Origin: Colocasia esculenta
Lineage: Eukaryota > Streptophyta > Magnoliopsida > Alismatales > Araceae
Assembly (NCBI GenBank): GCA_014218235.1
Contig: CM024758.1
Coordinates: forward strand, 74,038,206 to 74,102,205
Direction: 5' to 3'
DNA: 64,000 nucleotides
Within the stretch, counting starts at the first letter, position 1. Every line of letters begins with the position of its first letter. Both the position numbers and the translations under genes were made by a program. Positions 36,048-48,342 of this stretch are shown piece after piece. The notes under the pieces were generated by a model. It did no database searches and had not been told where the DNA came from. It saw only the letters and a program-made list of their open reading frames with translations.

Positions 36048-37760
36048 TAGTGCCCTTCCAGAACAAAACTTATAAGTCATATGGAACCCGAAAACACATC
36101 TCATGCAGCGATTCCCTTCCAACTCTTATACCTCTCTAACGAATGACATTTGGATAAAACGTTCAACACAAAATATTAAGAAGACAACTATTGAAAGAAC
36201 TTTATGTTGAGGGTTTGATCTAATTCTATCTCGAACCCCGAGAAAACATATGAAGAACAAAAAGTCAAGTGTAGCCCGAAATCGTAGTATCATGCAGTGA
36301 CTGTCTTACGAAGCTTATAACTCTCTAAGGAAAGACTTTTGGATAAAACGTCCAACATAAATGATGATCGTGACTTCCATTACAAGAACTTTCATGATGG
36401 AAGTTTAGTCAAATTCGGTTTTGAATCTCATGCATAATAAGAAGAACGGAAATAAGCCCTAACTAGACACGACTTAGAGAAAACGACCAATACTCCATGC
36501 ATATTCCATGAAAATTGGGCAAATCAAGTGCAAATGAACATAGACACGATGCTCTACATGATGGTATAGGTTTTCTTTAATCTTGGCCCGAGAACACCTA
36601 CCTTTATGAAGATCTAAAACAAGTCGACGTTCTGGACGCAGCAGAGGATGAAGGGGGATGAAGCTCCTGGTTCTCAGCCTTTCTCCTTCTCCTCTGAAGC
36701 TCTAGCCTGCCTCCAAACGACCCCAACTCGTTTTTAAACCTTCCCCAAGAGTTTAGGGACAAGTTCTTATAGTTTTAGGATGTAGTTAAGAGTTCTAACG
36801 AGACTAGAAAAGGGGCTACGAGCTTTGTTTCCCACTTTCCATAAAATCTGGGATTCCCTTACCCAAAAGAGGTAGCAAAGGTTTAGGAAACCACCAATTG
36901 GGGTTGGTTAGGTTTTGGCTTACCTTGCATGACTAATCACCCATATTTTAACCATAAATTGCCCTCCTTAATTATTGCCTAATTATATACACAAATTTCT
37001 GGGTATTTTCTTGTCCCAATTTTTTTATCCTTGGGCCAAATGTGCTCCATTGGCCCAATCTTGTTAATGGCTTATTAATACATGATGTTGGAAGTCTCTC
37101 CAACATGTTTATTTAATTTATGGTCGGGTTATTTTTCCGCGTTAACAATTTTCCGACTTAGTTTCTAAACTCGGGTAATTTGTCACGTGTGACGTACACT
37201 CGTCCAATCGGATTTTCCGTCGCACGAATTTCTTCATGGAACACTTATAGATAATATTTGGGGTTGGTTTATAATTTTTACGGAATTTTCTGATGTGTTT
37301 TCTCACGTACGATAGTGGTACGTAGGTTCTATTATTCCGACAATACGGAAGTTATTTATTTACTAATTTCATACTTGAATTTGTTCATGGGTCTTACGTT
37401 GCCCATTGATCCGATTTCTTTTATGGAATAACCCACATATTTTTTAGAGTCACCATAAATCTCTTATTTAGTTTATGATCTCATTTTATACACCTGATAA
37501 TGGGTCGTCTAATTTATTCCTAATTACGAATAAGAAGTCACACTAACTCTTAAATATATCCCAAATGACTTTTATTGACCCAAAATTCTGATGGATCATA
37601 GAGGATATTATTTGAAGTCCATCTATGATTTTTATTTAATTTTCTGGCTCCTCTAGGTATGTGTGATAATGACACGTGCATTTTTGCTATTGCACAGATA
37701 TTAAATTATCTTTTTCGATTTATTTCTAATTTTCAATTACCGAATTTCCGGGGTGTTACA

Positions 37761-38890
37761 AAAAATAGCACAAGGACTCAAAATTCTGATGAATTTGGGG
37801 TTCAAGATAGATAAGTAAGGTCAAGAGATATGACAATGACTCCCCCTCAACAATTGCATATAAGACTCTTGATACTTGGCGGAGAAATATACTCATGCAT
37901 AGTGAAAGTGTCCAGACAGCCTGACTGTTGTCTTCTTCAAATCACCCTTTGATATACCAAGAATGTCAATGCAATGTGAGAGTGAGGAATTTATGAGCAA
38001 GAATATTTGTAAACTAACTGAATGGGAGTTGATGATGAATCAGATATGACAAAAATATTCTCAGCAAATTTCTCCAGCATTTCACTCAAAGTCTTTGAAT
38101 TCACTCCTCCATAAGATATGCATGATATGAAATGATCATTTAAGCAATTCAGATATGTTCATTCCAAGCAATTTGCACAGAAAGAGTATGAACATGATCA
38201 AGCATATATCAACATGACAATTATTGAAGGAGAAGAATTTTGCAAAGACTCAAAATAAAGTTTTGAGATTTTCATTTTGCTTGATGACCTTATGTAGAAG
38301 AAACTATTGATACTTGGCGGAGAATTTTTCTCACGCATGATGATAGTTTCCAGACAAGCCTAACTTGTCCTTTCACATCTCACATTTGATATACCACATA
38401 GTCACTGTAAAAAGGGTCAATTACACTTTATTTTTAGCATGAAATTCATTGCATTTATTGAAGAACATTTTTGCACTTTTTCAAATTTTACTCCCCCTTA
38501 TATGTGCATGAAATGAAAAAGTTAGCAAGCAATTCACACATGATTATGAGCACAATTAGTTTTAAGCATAACATGACTTTTGGTACTTGGCGGAGTATTT
38601 TACTCACGCATAATGATAGTTTCCAAAACAAGCATAACTTATTTTTCCACATGTCATCATTTGATATACCAAGAAGTCAAAGCAGTTAGTATGCACACAG
38701 ACTCATGGGAACAGTTAAGCATGCATGATAACACAAACATGATTCCAATTGTTATGACACAAAGTTCATTGTTGGGAGTAGCATTGAACACATTTCTCAT
38801 TTTCAGATAGAAATTAAACATCGTTTCAATTCAGGCAATTCAAAATTGAAATAATAAAGAAGTTTTACCTGAATGGTCTTCATTTCTTTT
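37761..38890 (-). repeat. Sirevirus 2 non-coding region with three palindrome blocks
   Basis: Three copies of a roughly 60-90-bp block starting TACTTGGCGGAG at 37,874, 38,311 and 38,582, each with an inverted repeat (GCGGAGAA...TTCTCaCGC at 38,318-38,337; GCGGAGTA...TACTCaCGC at 38,590-38,609; decayed at 37,879-37,898) followed by ATGATAGTTTCCA. Purine tracts (minus strand GAGGGGGAGT, AAGGGGGAGT) lie at about 37,838 and 38,489. No coding region, so integrase, RT and RNase H are absent from this element. Confidence 0.75.
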
Positions 38891-38892
38891 TC

Positions 38893-39045
38893 AAAGATTT
38901 TACTTGTGTTCTCCAATCATTTCTAGCCTTGCACAGCCAATATCTTGAATCCATTTACAGTGTATGGCTACAAGACTTCTCAGCTTGCTGATCAAGCTGG
39001 TTTTGGACCCACACTTGTTGGGTCCTGCAATGAAATCAATGTTAG
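38893..39045 (-). pseudogene. Ty1/copia protease remnant
   Basis: The minus strand has a GPNKCGSKTS-like run and then W(I)QDIGCAR...MIGEH, matching the WyLDSGCSRHMTGe active-site region of copia proteases with Ser changed to Ile at the D-S-G triad (38,936-38,944). What follows is not integrase, so the element carries a deletion right after the protease start. Confidence 0.6.
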
Positions 39046-39339
39046 ATTGCAAAAAAGATTTCTGAATCCAAGATTTTTAATTTTTGTATAGATGCATTTC
39101 TTTCATTGATAGAACTATGAGCAGAATTAGTTCCAGATTTTCTTTTTGTCTTGATCAATGCATCTATTTTTCATGAAGTTTTATATTTTTTTGATTTTTA
39201 ATATGAGCAGAAACAAAATGATTTTGTGCAACATTCTATGCCTATACACATGGAATTCTGAACATTTCAGTATGAACATGATGTTTATTCCTATGTATAT
39301 GAGCATGTGCATTAGACTGGAATTTCTGAGCATGCACAA

Positions 39340-41775
39340 CAAAATCATTTCTGTACCAACAGTCCCTAGAAATATGACCAATTTTATGACAATAAAAGCA
39401 TTGGACTGATTTGGCATGTTTATTGAAATTTTGATTTCTATTCAGCAATGTTTGGCAAGATGACCAGGTTTATTACAATTAAAGCAAATGAGAGCATTTT
39501 TTTACTGGTACTTACCTTGGCATGTATGCATTTGCTGGAATCCTTTTCATGTGAGGAGGCCTACCATGAGGAGAAGGAGGTACCTTTTGATGGCTCTTGG
39601 CATGATGTGGATTTTGAACTTGCCTTGGAGCCCTTTGGACTGATGGAGGACATCGATGATTTTTCTTGACAATAGCATTCTTCTTTTCTCCATCTGTTTC
39701 TGAACAAGAACTTTCACTAGCTTTTCATTAGATTTAGAAGAGTTCTTGTTCGCAGCAGATTTAACAAATGTTATTGTGCTTTCTTTTCATTTTTCTTAGT
39801 TTTCACAGAAGCAAGACTTGTGTTTGTAGTGTTTTTCAATTCATGTTGAAGCTTCTGTTTTTCAGCTTTAATGCAACAACTTCTTTTTCTGAAGTTTGAA
39901 GTTTGTTTAGCATGACATCCAACCCATTTTTCATCTTGTTCTTTTCATTTTCAAATTAGCAATTTGTTTTTCCAAATCAGAAATTTTATTACTCAAATTA
40001 CTACATTCATTGTCCAATGATTTGTCATGGAAAAAAGTATTCAATCTCCTTTTTAGATGATGATTTTCTTCAACAAGTTGTTTGCATTCTCCATTATTTG
40101 ATGATCATGAGCCATGTTAGCAATCTGTTTGTTTAATTGTTCATTATCAAATTTGAAGTTTTCATTGAGATCAATCAATTTTCCATTTTCCTCTTCCAGA
40201 TCAATGACTTTTGTTTTCAATAGCTCTGATTTTCTTCAATCCATTCAGTTTAGTTTCACAAATTTGGACTTCATCTTCCAAATTTTCTTTCTCAAAATTA
40301 ATTTTTCAATTCTCATTTTCTTCTGAAAAATCTTTATCATTGTTCTGGAGCAATTCAAGTGTCTTTGTTAAATTTCAATTTCTTTATGACAATGTTTTAA
40401 GTCTTTTTCAAGTCTTATTCTTAGTGTTCAGCTTTGCATTAAGATTTTGTATCTTCTCACAGAACTCAACCAATTCAGCATAAGACATGCCTTCATCTGC
40501 ATAGAATCAGAATTAAAATTCATAAAGGATCTGGAATTGATTTACCTGATCTTGTAGACCCATTTGAACTCTTGTTTTCTGGTGAGGATGCAGAATGCCC
40601 TGAGCTCTTGGAATGTGCAGTAGAGCCAAAGTCTTTTGAATTGTTGATTTTCTGGAGTCATTGAAGTCTTCTTTGCCATAAAGTGCTTGTGAATTTCTTT
40701 TGCTCCTTTTCTTTGTGAGTCCTTTCCATCACTGTTGTTGGCCATAAAGCATAACTCCTCACTTGCTGAACTTGAAGAGTTCTCTTCTTCATCCTCACTT
40801 GGTCTTCATCGACCAAGTTGCAATCATGGCTTTTGGCTTCTTCAATTTGTTGTTCTTCTGTATTTGTCCTTTTTGATCTCAGGAGATTCACCCTTCATGT
40901 GTCCTATCTTGTTGTACCTGTAGCAAACAATATCTTCATCAGTTTTTTGATTTCTACTGTCATTAAAATTTGAAGAGAAGCATTCCCTTTACTAGAAGAA
41001 TATTTTTCTTTCCATTGAATTTTCCTCTTCTTGATTTTAGAAATTTTCTGAATTGATTAGTCATGATGTCAAGTTCATCCTCATTAGACTCAGACTCATC
41101 AGAACTTGATGTTTCTTGATTTTCTCTTTGTTGCTTGATGAAGCCTTAAGTGCTACTGGTTTAGCTTTAAGCATGTGTTCTTCATTTCTCTTCAGATTTA
41201 TTTCATAAGTCATTAAGGATCCTATGAGTTCATCCAAGGAGATTTTGGATAAATCCTTAGAATCTTCAATCACTGTAGCCTTTGTGTGCCAAACAGATGA
41301 TAGAGAGCGCAAGGTTTTTCTTACCAGATCAGTATCAGTGTATTCCTTACCTAATGCCTTCAGTCCATTGACAATTATCATAAACCTAGCAAACATTTCA
41401 GAAATCGATTCATCAGATTTCATCATAACAATTCATATTCAGAAACAAGTATGTTTGCTTTGATTTCCCTAACTTGAGATGTTCCCTCATACATTAATTC
41501 AAGTTTATCCCACATTTCTTAGCAGATTTACATTGGATATTCTTGAATATTCTTTAGGGTGGACTGCACACTGAAGCATGTTCATGACACTATAATTAAG
41601 AGAAGCTTTCCTAATTTGCTCACTAGTCTAATTCTCCTCATCTTCATGAATTTCATAGTTTGAAGCCCTAAGAAAAAACTTGCATGCGATTTTTCCAGTA
41701 TGAATAATCAGACCCATCAAAATATCGTGGTCTATTGATGGAATGGCCTTCAGCTACAAATCCTCGAAAATCCAT
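39340..41775 (-). pseudogene. Sirevirus 2 gag
   Basis: The minus-strand ATG at 41,775 starts MDFRGFVAEGHSINRPRYF, followed by DGSDYSYWKNRMQVF (copia gag N-terminal motif). The UBN2-type core is open at 41,061-41,426 (SDESISEMFARFMIIVNGLK, KTLRSLSSVWHTKATVIED, ISLDELIGSLMTYE). A first zinc knuckle at 40,881-40,925 has lost two cysteines (CYRYNKIGHMKGES). A long coiled-coil-like Lys/Glu/Leu region spans about 39,700-40,500, and two more knuckles lie at 39,443-39,487 (CFNCNKPGHLAKHC) and 39,356-39,402 (CFYCHKIGHISRDC). Long gag with coiled coil fits Sireviruses. Multiple frameshifts and stops. Confidence 0.85.
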
Positions 41776-41876
41776 CAATTAGAATGAGATGGTGAAAGAG
41801 CAATACAAACAATTCAAGCAATTAACACAGAGATCAAACAGAAGCAATCAAATCAGATCAGTAATCAGACATTAAC

Positions 41877-41888
41877 TCTCTGATACCA
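41877..41888 (-). other. Primer binding site of Sirevirus 2
   Basis: Minus strand TGGTATCAGAGA, one base from the LTR end at 41,890. Confidence 0.88.
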
Positions 41889-41889
41889 T

Positions 41890-42445
41890 TGTTAGGAACG
41901 GATGGGTGGATGGATCAGATCTAGAAGGGGGGGTTGAATAGATCTAACACCAATTAATGCGGAAGCTTAAGCAATTAAAATTACTTCAAATTAGAGATTA
42001 AATCACCCAAACAATTTACTGATCAGAAGTGTGATTAGTGTGTGTGAGCAAATCAATTAGTAGTGTGAACGAAATCCCTATGCATGCATCTAGCGTAAAA
42101 CAAAGTCAAACCACAATTCAAACCATTGCACAGAGGATTTTAGGTGGTTCGGAAATCACCTCAGTGACTCCTACGTCCGCCCCTCACACAGTGAGGCCAC
42201 ACTACTCAAAACCTTGAGTACAACTCACACTGGAGCACGATGACTCCAAACAGCCTTGAGCACGACGACTCAAGAAACACCTGGAGCACGACGACTCCAA
42301 ACTGAGCACGACGGCTCAAACAACAACCGGAGTACGACGACTCCAAATTGAGCACGACGGCTCAAAACCCACAGTGAGTGCGACGACTCACAAACCAGAG
42401 CTCGACGGCTCAGAGTACAAAAGCTAGATCAAACACAAAAGAGAT
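41890..42445 (-). mobile_element. 5' LTR of Sirevirus 2, cut by assembly gap
   Basis: Matches 26,930-27,485 closely. About 1.2 kb of the LTR is missing at the gap, where contig 2 ends. The hairpin CCTCAC/GTGAGG is at 42,182-42,196 and the GAGCACGACGACTC array at about 42,230-42,415. Confidence 0.9.
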
Positions 42446-42545
42446 NNNNNNNNNNNNNNNNNNNNNNNNNNNNNNNNNNNNNNNNNNNNNNNNNNNNNNN
42501 NNNNNNNNNNNNNNNNNNNNNNNNNNNNNNNNNNNNNNNNNNNNN
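42446..42545. other. Assembly gap, 100 N
   Basis: Second 100-N placeholder, inside a Sirevirus LTR on its left and a Tat/Ogre-like gag on its right. Confidence 0.95.
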
Positions 42546-44751
42546 TCAATGATGGAGGGGTTGGCTAATATGGGTGCTGGCGCAGGGGAGAAGGAGATGT
42601 TAAAAGGTGATGGATTTATGGGTGGTATGACGGTGGTGTTGTAGGGTGGTGAGGTAAGGGTGGCAACGGTGGGTGTGGTAGGTGTTGTGTGGGAGATGGT
42701 CAAAAGTTGGCCTACTTCATCGTCATAGGCCTATGCGGCTGCTGGTGGTGGATGGTGGATGACAGGATTGACTTGGGCAGGTGGAGGAGGTGGAAGAGCA
42801 GGCTGGGGGTTCGGAGCGGGCTGATGCTGCGGCATAGGATTGCGAAGTATGCCGAGGTCATTTGTTGGTTTCTGTGGTTGCTGCGATTGCTGCTGCTGAT
42901 ATTGTTGCTGGAATTGCTATTGCTGAAGTGGTTGTTGTTGCTGTTGCTATTGGAATTGCTGTTAGTGTGGCTGCTGTCGCTTCTGCTACTGTTGTTGTTG
43001 CCTCTGACCCTGTTGGTCCCTCAATGTTTGGATCAGCCTCTTCATCTCGGCCCAATCAATTTGGTTCTGCTCATGAAGGTCATATATAATGTCTCGGAAT
43101 TGGAAACAATCTGACACATTGTGGCCCGGATGGCGATGGTACACACAGTACTTTGTTTGATCTGCTGCCATATTCCAGTTTGGCTTCTCGGGAGGGAGCC
43201 TAAGGGCATTGAGAAAAATAAGGGCGGCGAAGATGTCGGCCAGGGTCTCTGGGAGAGGAGGATACTGAGCTCTTTTGGGCTCATTGGGCTTCCTAGGAGC
43301 ATAGCCATTTTTGGGGTGGAGGGACTTGATTGTATTGACGCTGATCTTGCTGAGGATTTTGGCCCTGCGGAGGCGGCTGTCTATTGCTCCAGGGTTGCTG
43401 AGGCTGTTGGGTATAGAAAGACCTACCTACAGAACCTTGGGGGTTGTTGACTGCACCTACCTGCTCATTAGTTTGGACTCTTCAGTGACGGGGACCGTGA
43501 GGTTTCTTAGGATAGCGGGACTTAGGGGTCTCAAACATAGAGTGGATGGTGAATCCTGAGCTGGGTATGGATGAAACGGGCTCGGCTGTACAGCTGGTGC
43601 ATGGAGGTGATGTCGTTCATAGCTAAGATGGCACGGTAGGGGGGTGGCATTGGAAATCAACAATTAACTTTCTCCTCCTCTGGCATGGGGCATCGGACCA
43701 TAGCAGCTAGGGCACGCCACCTGTCAGTGTAGACAACAAACTCCTCATCAGGCGTCATTTTCTCGGCCACTAGATCAACAAAAGAATACTCGGATCCGAC
43801 TCGATCCTGAAACTACTGTAAGAACCTTTCTTGAACAATGCAAAAATCTTCGGCCTCCTCGGGGGGCAAAGAGTAGAACCACTCGAGGGCCGCTCCATCC
43901 AATCATTTGTAAAACAAGTACGCCATGAGATGGTGGTTGTACTTGTGCGGGGCTGATTCATATACAAAATCTTTCAAATGCACATAGGGGTCACCATTCC
44001 CAGAGTACCATCGATAGACAGGGAGTTCTGATTGGGGTGGTAGACGGAGATGTTGAAAAGATGGCAGGGGGATGTCCACGACCTTCTGCGGGTCCAATTG
44101 TCTCCTTAGGTCATGGAGCTCCCGCTTCATTGATGTCCACTCCACGAGGAAATCGGAAGGGGACGTGGTGTGGTGAGCGGGAATGAGAGAGCGAGATCGC
44201 TCCACGGAGTAGGACCTCTCGCGGGGAAGGGGAGCTAGCTCTGCCTGATAGAAAGAGGACATCGGAGGGGACTTGGGTCAAACCTCCCACGCCGGAAGGT
44301 AGCTAAGCTCGGAAAAGTGAATAGCCCGCAGACAGAGGGGTGTAGGGTCTGCCACAGCGGAGGGTACGTGTGGCGCCGAAGCAACAGGGGCGGAGGAAGC
44401 TATCTGTTGGGCAGAACTATGAGTGGGAGGAGATAGGGGTCGCTTGCCTTTGGCAGCGGCCAGAAATTCACGGACTTGGTCCAAACTCAGATGGGGGAGG
44501 AGCTGACTGAATTAGGTATGCGGGTCATCAGCCTCAGGAGGAGAAGAAGGGCGGGACTGACTACCCGTGGCAAGAGAGGGCTGGACGTGCCCGGAGAGGA
44601 CGGCCGCGGAGGGTTGGGCTACATCCTCTAGAAGCCCAATGGGCAAAGAATCGTTGGCAAGGACCCAGAAATGGTCCATGTCAAACAGGGGATTATGATA
44701 TAGTACAATAGATGGAGGGGACTGACTAGATCTACCTAAACAATGACGCAT
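42546..44751 (-). pseudogene. Tat/Ogre-like Ty3/gypsy gag
   Basis: The minus-strand ATG at 44,751 (MRHCLGRSSQSPPSI) leads into a Ser/Pro-rich head, then the capsid domain: LPVYRWYSGNGDPYVHLKDF, MAYLFYK, a stop, LDGAALEWFYSLPPEEAEDF, FQDRVGSEYSFVDLVAEKM, DRWRALAAMVRCP and ARFI (44,080-43,560). Further on are KYCVYHRHPGHNVSDCFQF (43,075-43,160; the YCxYH...GH...C...R knuckle-like motif of Tat/Ogre elements), a Gln-rich run (42,870-43,020) and a Pro/Thr-rich tail reaching the gap. Only a handful of stops and frameshifts, so fairly young. Pol is lost in the gap. Confidence 0.8.
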
Positions 44752-45911
44752 GCACCGCCCCTAAGCAATTAGGGGAGATGACATTAACCAAAAAAATCCT
44801 AGACTCTATCACAAACAAGAAGGGACTATGAGATAAGAAGGGATGCACCAAATAAGCACTCAAGTTATCATGATTGACGTCCAAATTTTAGAGTTTGCAC
44901 TTAACCTTTAAATGGATTGATTAATGGAATATCACTCGGTCAAGCGGGACCCTAATAGGTATGAACTCAAGTCCTCCGGTGTAACTAGGGGAGACACACA
45001 ACTCACGCGCGGGGGATGGCTCAAACTAAGGGTACAACGGGTACAACTAGCCTGGTGAACCGCAACGTGTGTACGGTCACGGGGACTTACGGAGGCCCTC
45101 GGAAGGCGGCCTGGTCAGCCCACGAGTGCTCGCAGGTGAGAGGACCCACTCAACCAAGGAGGATAACCTAAACAGTATGGATCAGTAGTGTATGCACAGG
45201 CCTAAGTACCCAAAATGTATGGAATATCTAACTAATAGCAAAACAGGGTGACTAACAGAACTCGGACGAAGTCGCAGCGACCAGATACGCCGCGACCCTA
45301 TCGCGACCGGGAACCCAGCCGTGATATCAGTAGAATGTCGAAACCTTTAGTCACACGCAAACAAAGAACACACAGACTAACCTAAAGCACAATACAAGCA
45401 TGGAATAACCAAAATAACACAGCAAGGCTCATGGATCACACAGAAATCGGAACATGGATCAAAAGCACTAACAAGCAATGTGTACTTGAAGACGCACCCT
45501 CCAAGCACGGCACGACAAGATCACGGCCCCGCGACCGCCGCGACAGGATCCGAAAAACAAACAGTAAAAGAAAAGAAAAATTCGAACCCTAGCAGGATTC
45601 TAACAATCGTAAACGCGAACATACATGACAAACAGCATGGAGGAACATGGATGGATCCTCAGAAAATAAATAGGGTGGTCAAAAGAGGAGAAGCACGTAC
45701 CTGTGCCACGTCTCCAATGTGGACGCGACCAGGTCGCGGCGACGCGATACGCCGCGTCCTCGACAGAAGACAGGAACATTAAAACAACACAAAAAAACAT
45801 ACCTAACAGGGTTCTAGGAAATCATTTAAACAACATAACATGGCAGTCAAACAGGCTGAACTCACGAGGCTAGCACTGAAGGTCCCACCGTGATTGCCAA
45901 AAGGTGTAATC
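44752..45911 (-). other. Leader of the Tat/Ogre-like element
   Basis: No ORF of merit. Rich in CGCGAC/GTCGCG words (45,290-45,340, 45,500-45,550, 45,720-45,765). An inverted repeat CCGTGATT/AATCACGG at 45,888-45,915 surrounds TTGGCAATCACGGTGGGACC (minus strand), a possible but unproven primer site next to an LTR end GATTACA. Confidence 0.45.
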
Positions 45912-47313
45912 ACGGGGAATGTGCGCCCCCAAAAAACACGCAAACATGTATTAACTATAGAAGCATGGAAACATGGATGTGATCGCCACCTAGATAGTTG
46001 TCGTGTAAGAGAATGGGGTAGGCTAACTAAGCTAGGAAATGGAATGAGAGAACGAGGCATTGACCTGATATCACGACGGGTGATCTCGTCGCGATGGTGC
46101 TGAGGTCGTGACGCCCAAATAGGGCGTGTTATACTATCGCGTCGCCCTCGCCAGCCGCGTTCCTTGTAGTGCGGGAGAGATGTGGTTGGACCTTCTTCCT
46201 ACCCTCCGGCCGGCCAGAGGACAAGAGTTGCTTGTGGGCCTTAGCTTGCGTACCTGCCAAAACAATGAAAACACCAAAGAAACTCTGTTAGACCATGTCA
46301 AATGTAGTAGCTATTCAAAAATAGAAGGGGAATGGGAAGCATGGAGGGAACGAACCTGGGGGGTGTTTTTTAAATCCCTTGGGTGATGGAAAATGTGGGA
46401 GGAAAAATCAAAATGCAACCTATCTAAAATAAATAACAAATGCATGAAAGTGAGATGAAGGAGGGAGGGAAGGAAAGAGCCCCAATGGAGGCAACTCCCT
46501 GGCGTTGTGTGCAACTTTGGCTCGTGCAAAAGCTCCCAATGGAAGTGGGAGTCACCCTCCTCACGCACCAAGCTTCATGGATGAGCAAATGAACAAAGGG
46601 CTTGATGTGGAGGATGTGAGAAAATGAGAGGTGAAGAGAGGGCTGCGGGTTAAGTCCAGCTCAAAGGAAATTTCGGCAGCCCTTCGGGATGAAAATCGGG
46701 GCTCCCCTCTTCCCGAAGGAGAGGCCTTGCTTTTTATAGACCAAAGAGAGAGAATAATCCCATTTTTATGATAAATTATCCAAATAAAGGATAAATGCCA
46801 TTAAATCTCGTGGGTGAGAGTCCAAAGGATGCCCAAGGAGTCCCACAATCCTAAGATGCGCTCAGGAGGTTGGGGGGTTGCTTGGGGATAAATGCAAAGG
46901 CCATAAGAGGATAAATAGGAGGTGGTTGCGGAGGCCAGCGCATGTGGCTGTTGTCGCGACGGGTCGTAGGGGTGCGATAAGGACTAACGCGATGGTCAGA
47001 AGGGGCGCGACAGCAAGGCCACGTGCATGGATATGCATGGGCTATCACGACGGCCATAGGGGGCGCGACAAGGATTAACACTGCGCGACCCTTCACGTTA
47101 AGGAAAATCGATTATTCTTGAATTATTGGCCAATCAATGGGAGAATAATGGGCATTTAAGGCTCAATAACTCTGGACGAGATATCATGAAAATTGGGCTT
47201 TTAATGGGCTCAAAGCAAGGCTAATGGTGGGCTCAAGGTGAATGACCAACTTGGGGCTCATTAAGATAACAAGAAATGTGGTTCTACTTGAAGGCCAGAA
47301 TCGGGTGTCTACA
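45907..47313 (-). mobile_element. Probable 5' LTR of the Tat/Ogre-like element
   Basis: The right limit is clear: the minus strand starts TGTAGACACCCGATTCTGG at 47,313, a familiar start for plant gypsy LTRs. The left limit is tentative (see leader entry). CGCGAC-type words recur at 46,955-47,095. The element interrupts the 5' LTR of the next element. Confidence 0.55.
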
Positions 47314-48326
47314 CTGGGGATTATAGATCAACCAATTTGAGCGGTGCATGGCATTGGCATCCATATGTATGCAAGATTGGAAAGTGCCTCTTTTTATATG
47401 ATGTGAATGAAGTACAATGTGCTTACTTGATATGATATGTTTGACTCGCTTGCTTGAGATGACAAGTTTGATTCATTTGTAAATGGCCAATTATATGTTA
47501 TTCTTGTTACATGCTTGATTGGATCAAAACTTGACTCTTGTATTGTTCTCATGACATGTTAAACAACATGATTTGCCTTGAACTTTTGAAATATGCAACC
47601 CTTGCCTGCTATAATCATGCTTGCTGCTTGCCTTGATTATCCTGCTTGTCATCTTTGGAATTCAGCCTGTTAAAATGTAAATTACTTATATTTTTCCCGC
47701 ACCATGAGATATAAATTCTACTGGGCTAGTTTGTTCATAAACCTAAACATTTCAGGTGATTAATGCATGATTAGCATGTAGTCGATCCACTGCTCGGAGA
47801 GCTGGGAGCACCTTAGAGGATTTAAATTTCTAAATTTTTGGATGTGTGAGCAAATCATGTATTATGCTTGTAAAATCCTGTGGGATGGATCTGTGAGGGG
47901 TGATTTCTTTGAAATTAGTGATTGTACAAACCATTCAATCAATGAAATGAATAGTTGATGATTGTCTAAGTGTGGATCATGGATGAAGGAATCATATATC
48001 AATCATATTGTGTTTTATGTGTTGGGATTATGTGATTATTGTAGCAAATTTTATTGCAATAGAGTATGTAAATTTTTGAATTTTAAAAGTGAACCTTGCT
48101 ATAGAAGAGCTTTATTCTTGGAGAAAATTATTTTGTGGGCCCTAATTGTGTTGTTTAGGCTTGCTCGTTCATTTCTATCCTCATACCATTTGACTTGAAA
48201 GGTCACGTCCCCATTGTGACTTGAGGTGCTATCGGTTAAGGTTTATGTTGTTGGATTTGATTTCAGATGATATATTTTTTTTAATTTCCACTACACTTAT
48301 GATACCCAAATTTTGGGGGCATGACA
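47314..48326 (+). mobile_element. 5' LTR remnant of the second zinc-knuckle element
   Basis: Ends GGGGGCATGACA at 48,326, four bases before a primer site. The U3 part was displaced by the Tat/Ogre-like insertion. A hairpin with two G-U pairs is at 47,722-47,737, preceded by GAGATATAAATTCTAC. AT-rich, no gene. Confidence 0.75.
47722..47737 (+). promoter_or_regulatory. Conserved LTR hairpin, G-U variant
   Basis: TGGGC-TAGTTT-GTTCA pairs as T-A, G-C, G-U, G-U, C-G. Followed by CATTTCAG|G at 47,748-47,755. Distance to LTR end is 589 nt, longer than in other families. Confidence 0.5.
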
Positions 48327-48330
48327 AACG

Positions 48331-48342
48331 TGGTATCAGAGC
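48331..48342 (+). other. Primer binding site, initiator tRNA-Met
   Basis: TGGTATCAGAGC four bases after the LTR. Confidence 0.88.

Larger units (their letters stand above)
29781..37760 (-). mobile_element. Complete non-autonomous gypsy element with zinc-knuckle-only gag, 8.0 kb
   Basis: Direct LTRs 29,781-33,208 and 34,258-37,760 flank 1,049 bp. The primer site (complement of 34,244-34,255) and the tract AAGTGGGGGAGGA next to the left LTR put it on the minus strand. LTR ends are TGTAACACCCCG...CGGGGCGTGACA. The flanks AAAAT (29,776-29,780) and AAAAA (37,761-37,765) are an imperfect target duplication. The tail GGGGACCAAATTCTTTTAAG is Tekay-like. It lies inside Sirevirus 2. The only gene is a 119-codon basic CCHC protein, so it resembles gag-bearing non-autonomous elements (TR-GAG) but without a capsid. 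Confidence 0.9.
34258..37760 (-). repeat. 5' LTR of the zinc-knuckle element
   Basis: 3,503 bp, highly similar to 29,781-33,208. Most of the 75-bp length difference is one extra palindrome-containing unit near 35,820-35,875. Confidence 0.9.

Noticed and set aside
29781..37765. Perfect 5-bp target duplication for the zinc-knuckle element
   Set aside because: AAAAT and AAAAA differ by one base in an A-rich site; recorded only as imperfect.
42689..43114. Plus-strand Leu/Val/Ala-rich ORFs as membrane proteins
   Set aside because: They are the antisense reading of a CAG/CAA (Gln-rich) stretch in the minus-strand gag.
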